5,639 nucleotides of DNA from Halobacteriales archaeon (lineage in GTDB: Archaea > Halobacteriota > Halobacteria > Halobacteriales > Hikarchaeaceae): positions 1 to 5,639 of the forward strand of contig JAPYRM010000061.1 of assembly GCA_029941175.1 (NCBI GenBank), written 5' to 3'. How positions within the stretch are numbered: position 1 is the first letter of the stretch; every line of letters starts with the position of its first letter. This document shows, in pieces, positions 4,960 through 5,639 of the stretch. Both the position numbers and the translations under genes were made by a program. Below the pieces are notes generated by a model, which had not been told where the DNA came from, did no database searches, and saw only the letters and a program-made list of their open reading frames with translations.

Positions 4960-5639
4960 ATGAGTAGCAAACCTAGAATACATATACTTGGAACTGGAGG
5001 GACTATCGCCAATATCACTGGAAATTACATATCAGCAGCAGATTTTGTTCCCATAGACGCCCTTCTAGATTTAGCACCAGAAGAAGTAACTTCCCACGCA
5101 GAATTGTCTCTGACAGAAGTAACCCATCTCAATAGCGGAGCGCTCACCCCCGAAGTTTGGTTTGATCTCCAAAATGAAATCATGCAGAGATCTTCTTCGA
5201 ACAATCCTCCAGATGGTTTTGTCATCACGCATGGCTCTAATACTTCCGAAGAAACCGCCTATTTTTTAAACCTAGTTTTGAAAACCGAGATTCCTGTTGT
5301 CGTCACCGCCGCACAACGCAACATCGGGAAGCTAGGATCTGAAGGATTCAAAAATTTATATGATGCTATCCGCGTAGCCTCTTCTCCAAACTCGGTAGGT
5401 AAAGGAGTTCTCTTCGTCGCGAATGAGGAAATTCACCATGCCCGAGACGTAACTAAAGTTGCAGCTAGTCGACCAGATGCATGGCGATCCCCCAATTTCG
5501 GTCGCATAGGTGATATTTATGACGAAGTCCGTTTCTATCGTACCTCTACCCGGGCCTCTACAACCAAAACCGAATTCGATATATCCAATTCTACTATATC
5601 CGATTTCCCCTTGTTAAATGTACAAATAGTCTACTCTTC
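4960..5639 (+). CDS. L-asparaginase family amidohydrolase, N-terminal part
   Basis: The gene runs off the right edge; 226 codons of an expected 320-340 are present, with no in-frame stop. It belongs to the bacterial-type (type I/II) L-asparaginase family, which hydrolyses asparagine or a related amide to the acid and ammonia. The nucleophile motif is GTGGTIA at 11-17, with Thr15 as the expected catalytic threonine. The second active-site motif is VITHGSNTSEETAYFL at 88-103, where most family members have HGTDT: Ser93 and Asn94 replace the usual Thr-Asp pair. The catalytic lysine is present as Lys166 in ARDVTK. TAAQRNIGKLGSEG followed by NLYDAIRVAS, and GVLFVANEEI, are standard family segments. 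No signal peptide is seen, so it is probably cytosolic. The ATG at 4960 starts just six residues before the first beta strand, as expected. It is divergent from the isochorismatase-like hydrolase. Confidence 0.9.
   Translation, partial: MSSKPRIHILGTGGTIANITGNYISAADFVPIDALLDLAPEEVTSHAELSLTEVTHLNSGALTPEVWFDLQNEIMQRSSSNNPPDGFVITHGSNTSEETAYFLNLVLKTEIPVVVTAAQRNIGKLGSEGFKNLYDAIRVASSPNSVGKGVLFVANEEIHHARDVTKVAASRPDAWRSPNFGRIGDIYDEVRFYRTSTRASTTKTEFDISNSTISDFPLLNVQIVYS

Noticed and set aside
5025..5228. A 67-codon minus-strand open frame opposite the asparaginase gene
   Set aside because: It lies entirely antisense to a gene with clear catalytic motifs and shows no protein-like signature.

Overview
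This looks like archaeal DNA from the halobacterial (haloarchaeal) branch of Euryarchaeota, but not from an extreme halophile. Five of the six protein genes read, from memory, like haloarchaeal orthologues: the C-terminus of a 2-oxoacid:ferredoxin oxidoreductase beta subunit, a geranylgeranyl reductase ending in AEPKY, an aldo/keto reductase, a CysD-like PP-loop protein and a conserved hypothetical ending in NWRDNKFI. The base composition is only about 40% GC (estimated by eye), and the proteins are rich in lysine without the heavy acid bias of salt-in halophiles. A marine, low-salt sister lineage of Halobacteria (for example MG-IV / 'Hikarchaeia') would fit. That placement is inference, because no database was searched.

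Layout: the left edge (1-177, +) is the tail of the ferredoxin oxidoreductase beta subunit, followed by a pyrimidine-rich terminator-like spacer. A likely leaderless promoter then drives geranylgeranyl reductase (289-1659, +), with an aldo/keto reductase 31 bp downstream (1691-2521, +). These two converge, with a 21 bp gap, on a minus-strand group. Read from its 5' end, that group is an isochorismatase-fold amidohydrolase (4867-4193), an unknown conserved archaeal protein (4101-3550) and a CysD/PAPS-reductase-like PP-loop protein (3496-2543). A 92 bp divergent control region separates the isochorismatase from a plus-strand L-asparaginase-type amidohydrolase that runs off the right edge (4960-5639).

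Functionally, the left half is core archaeal metabolism: 2-oxoacid oxidation and membrane-lipid saturation. The right half pairs two ammonia-releasing amide hydrolases back to back around a possible operator palindrome, which suggests coordinated use of organic nitrogen. Start signals are mixed. Geranylgeranyl reductase and the isochorismatase have TATA-like boxes 25-27 nt before the ATG, consistent with leaderless mRNAs. The unknown protein appears to have a short leader with a GGGAG ribosome site. I saw no RNA genes, insertion sequences or CRISPR repeats, and no gene-free stretch longer than about 110 bp. I cannot demonstrate a new multi-gene system here. The best leads are the unknown conserved protein, the asparaginase with an altered active-site motif, and the palindrome between the divergent hydrolases.
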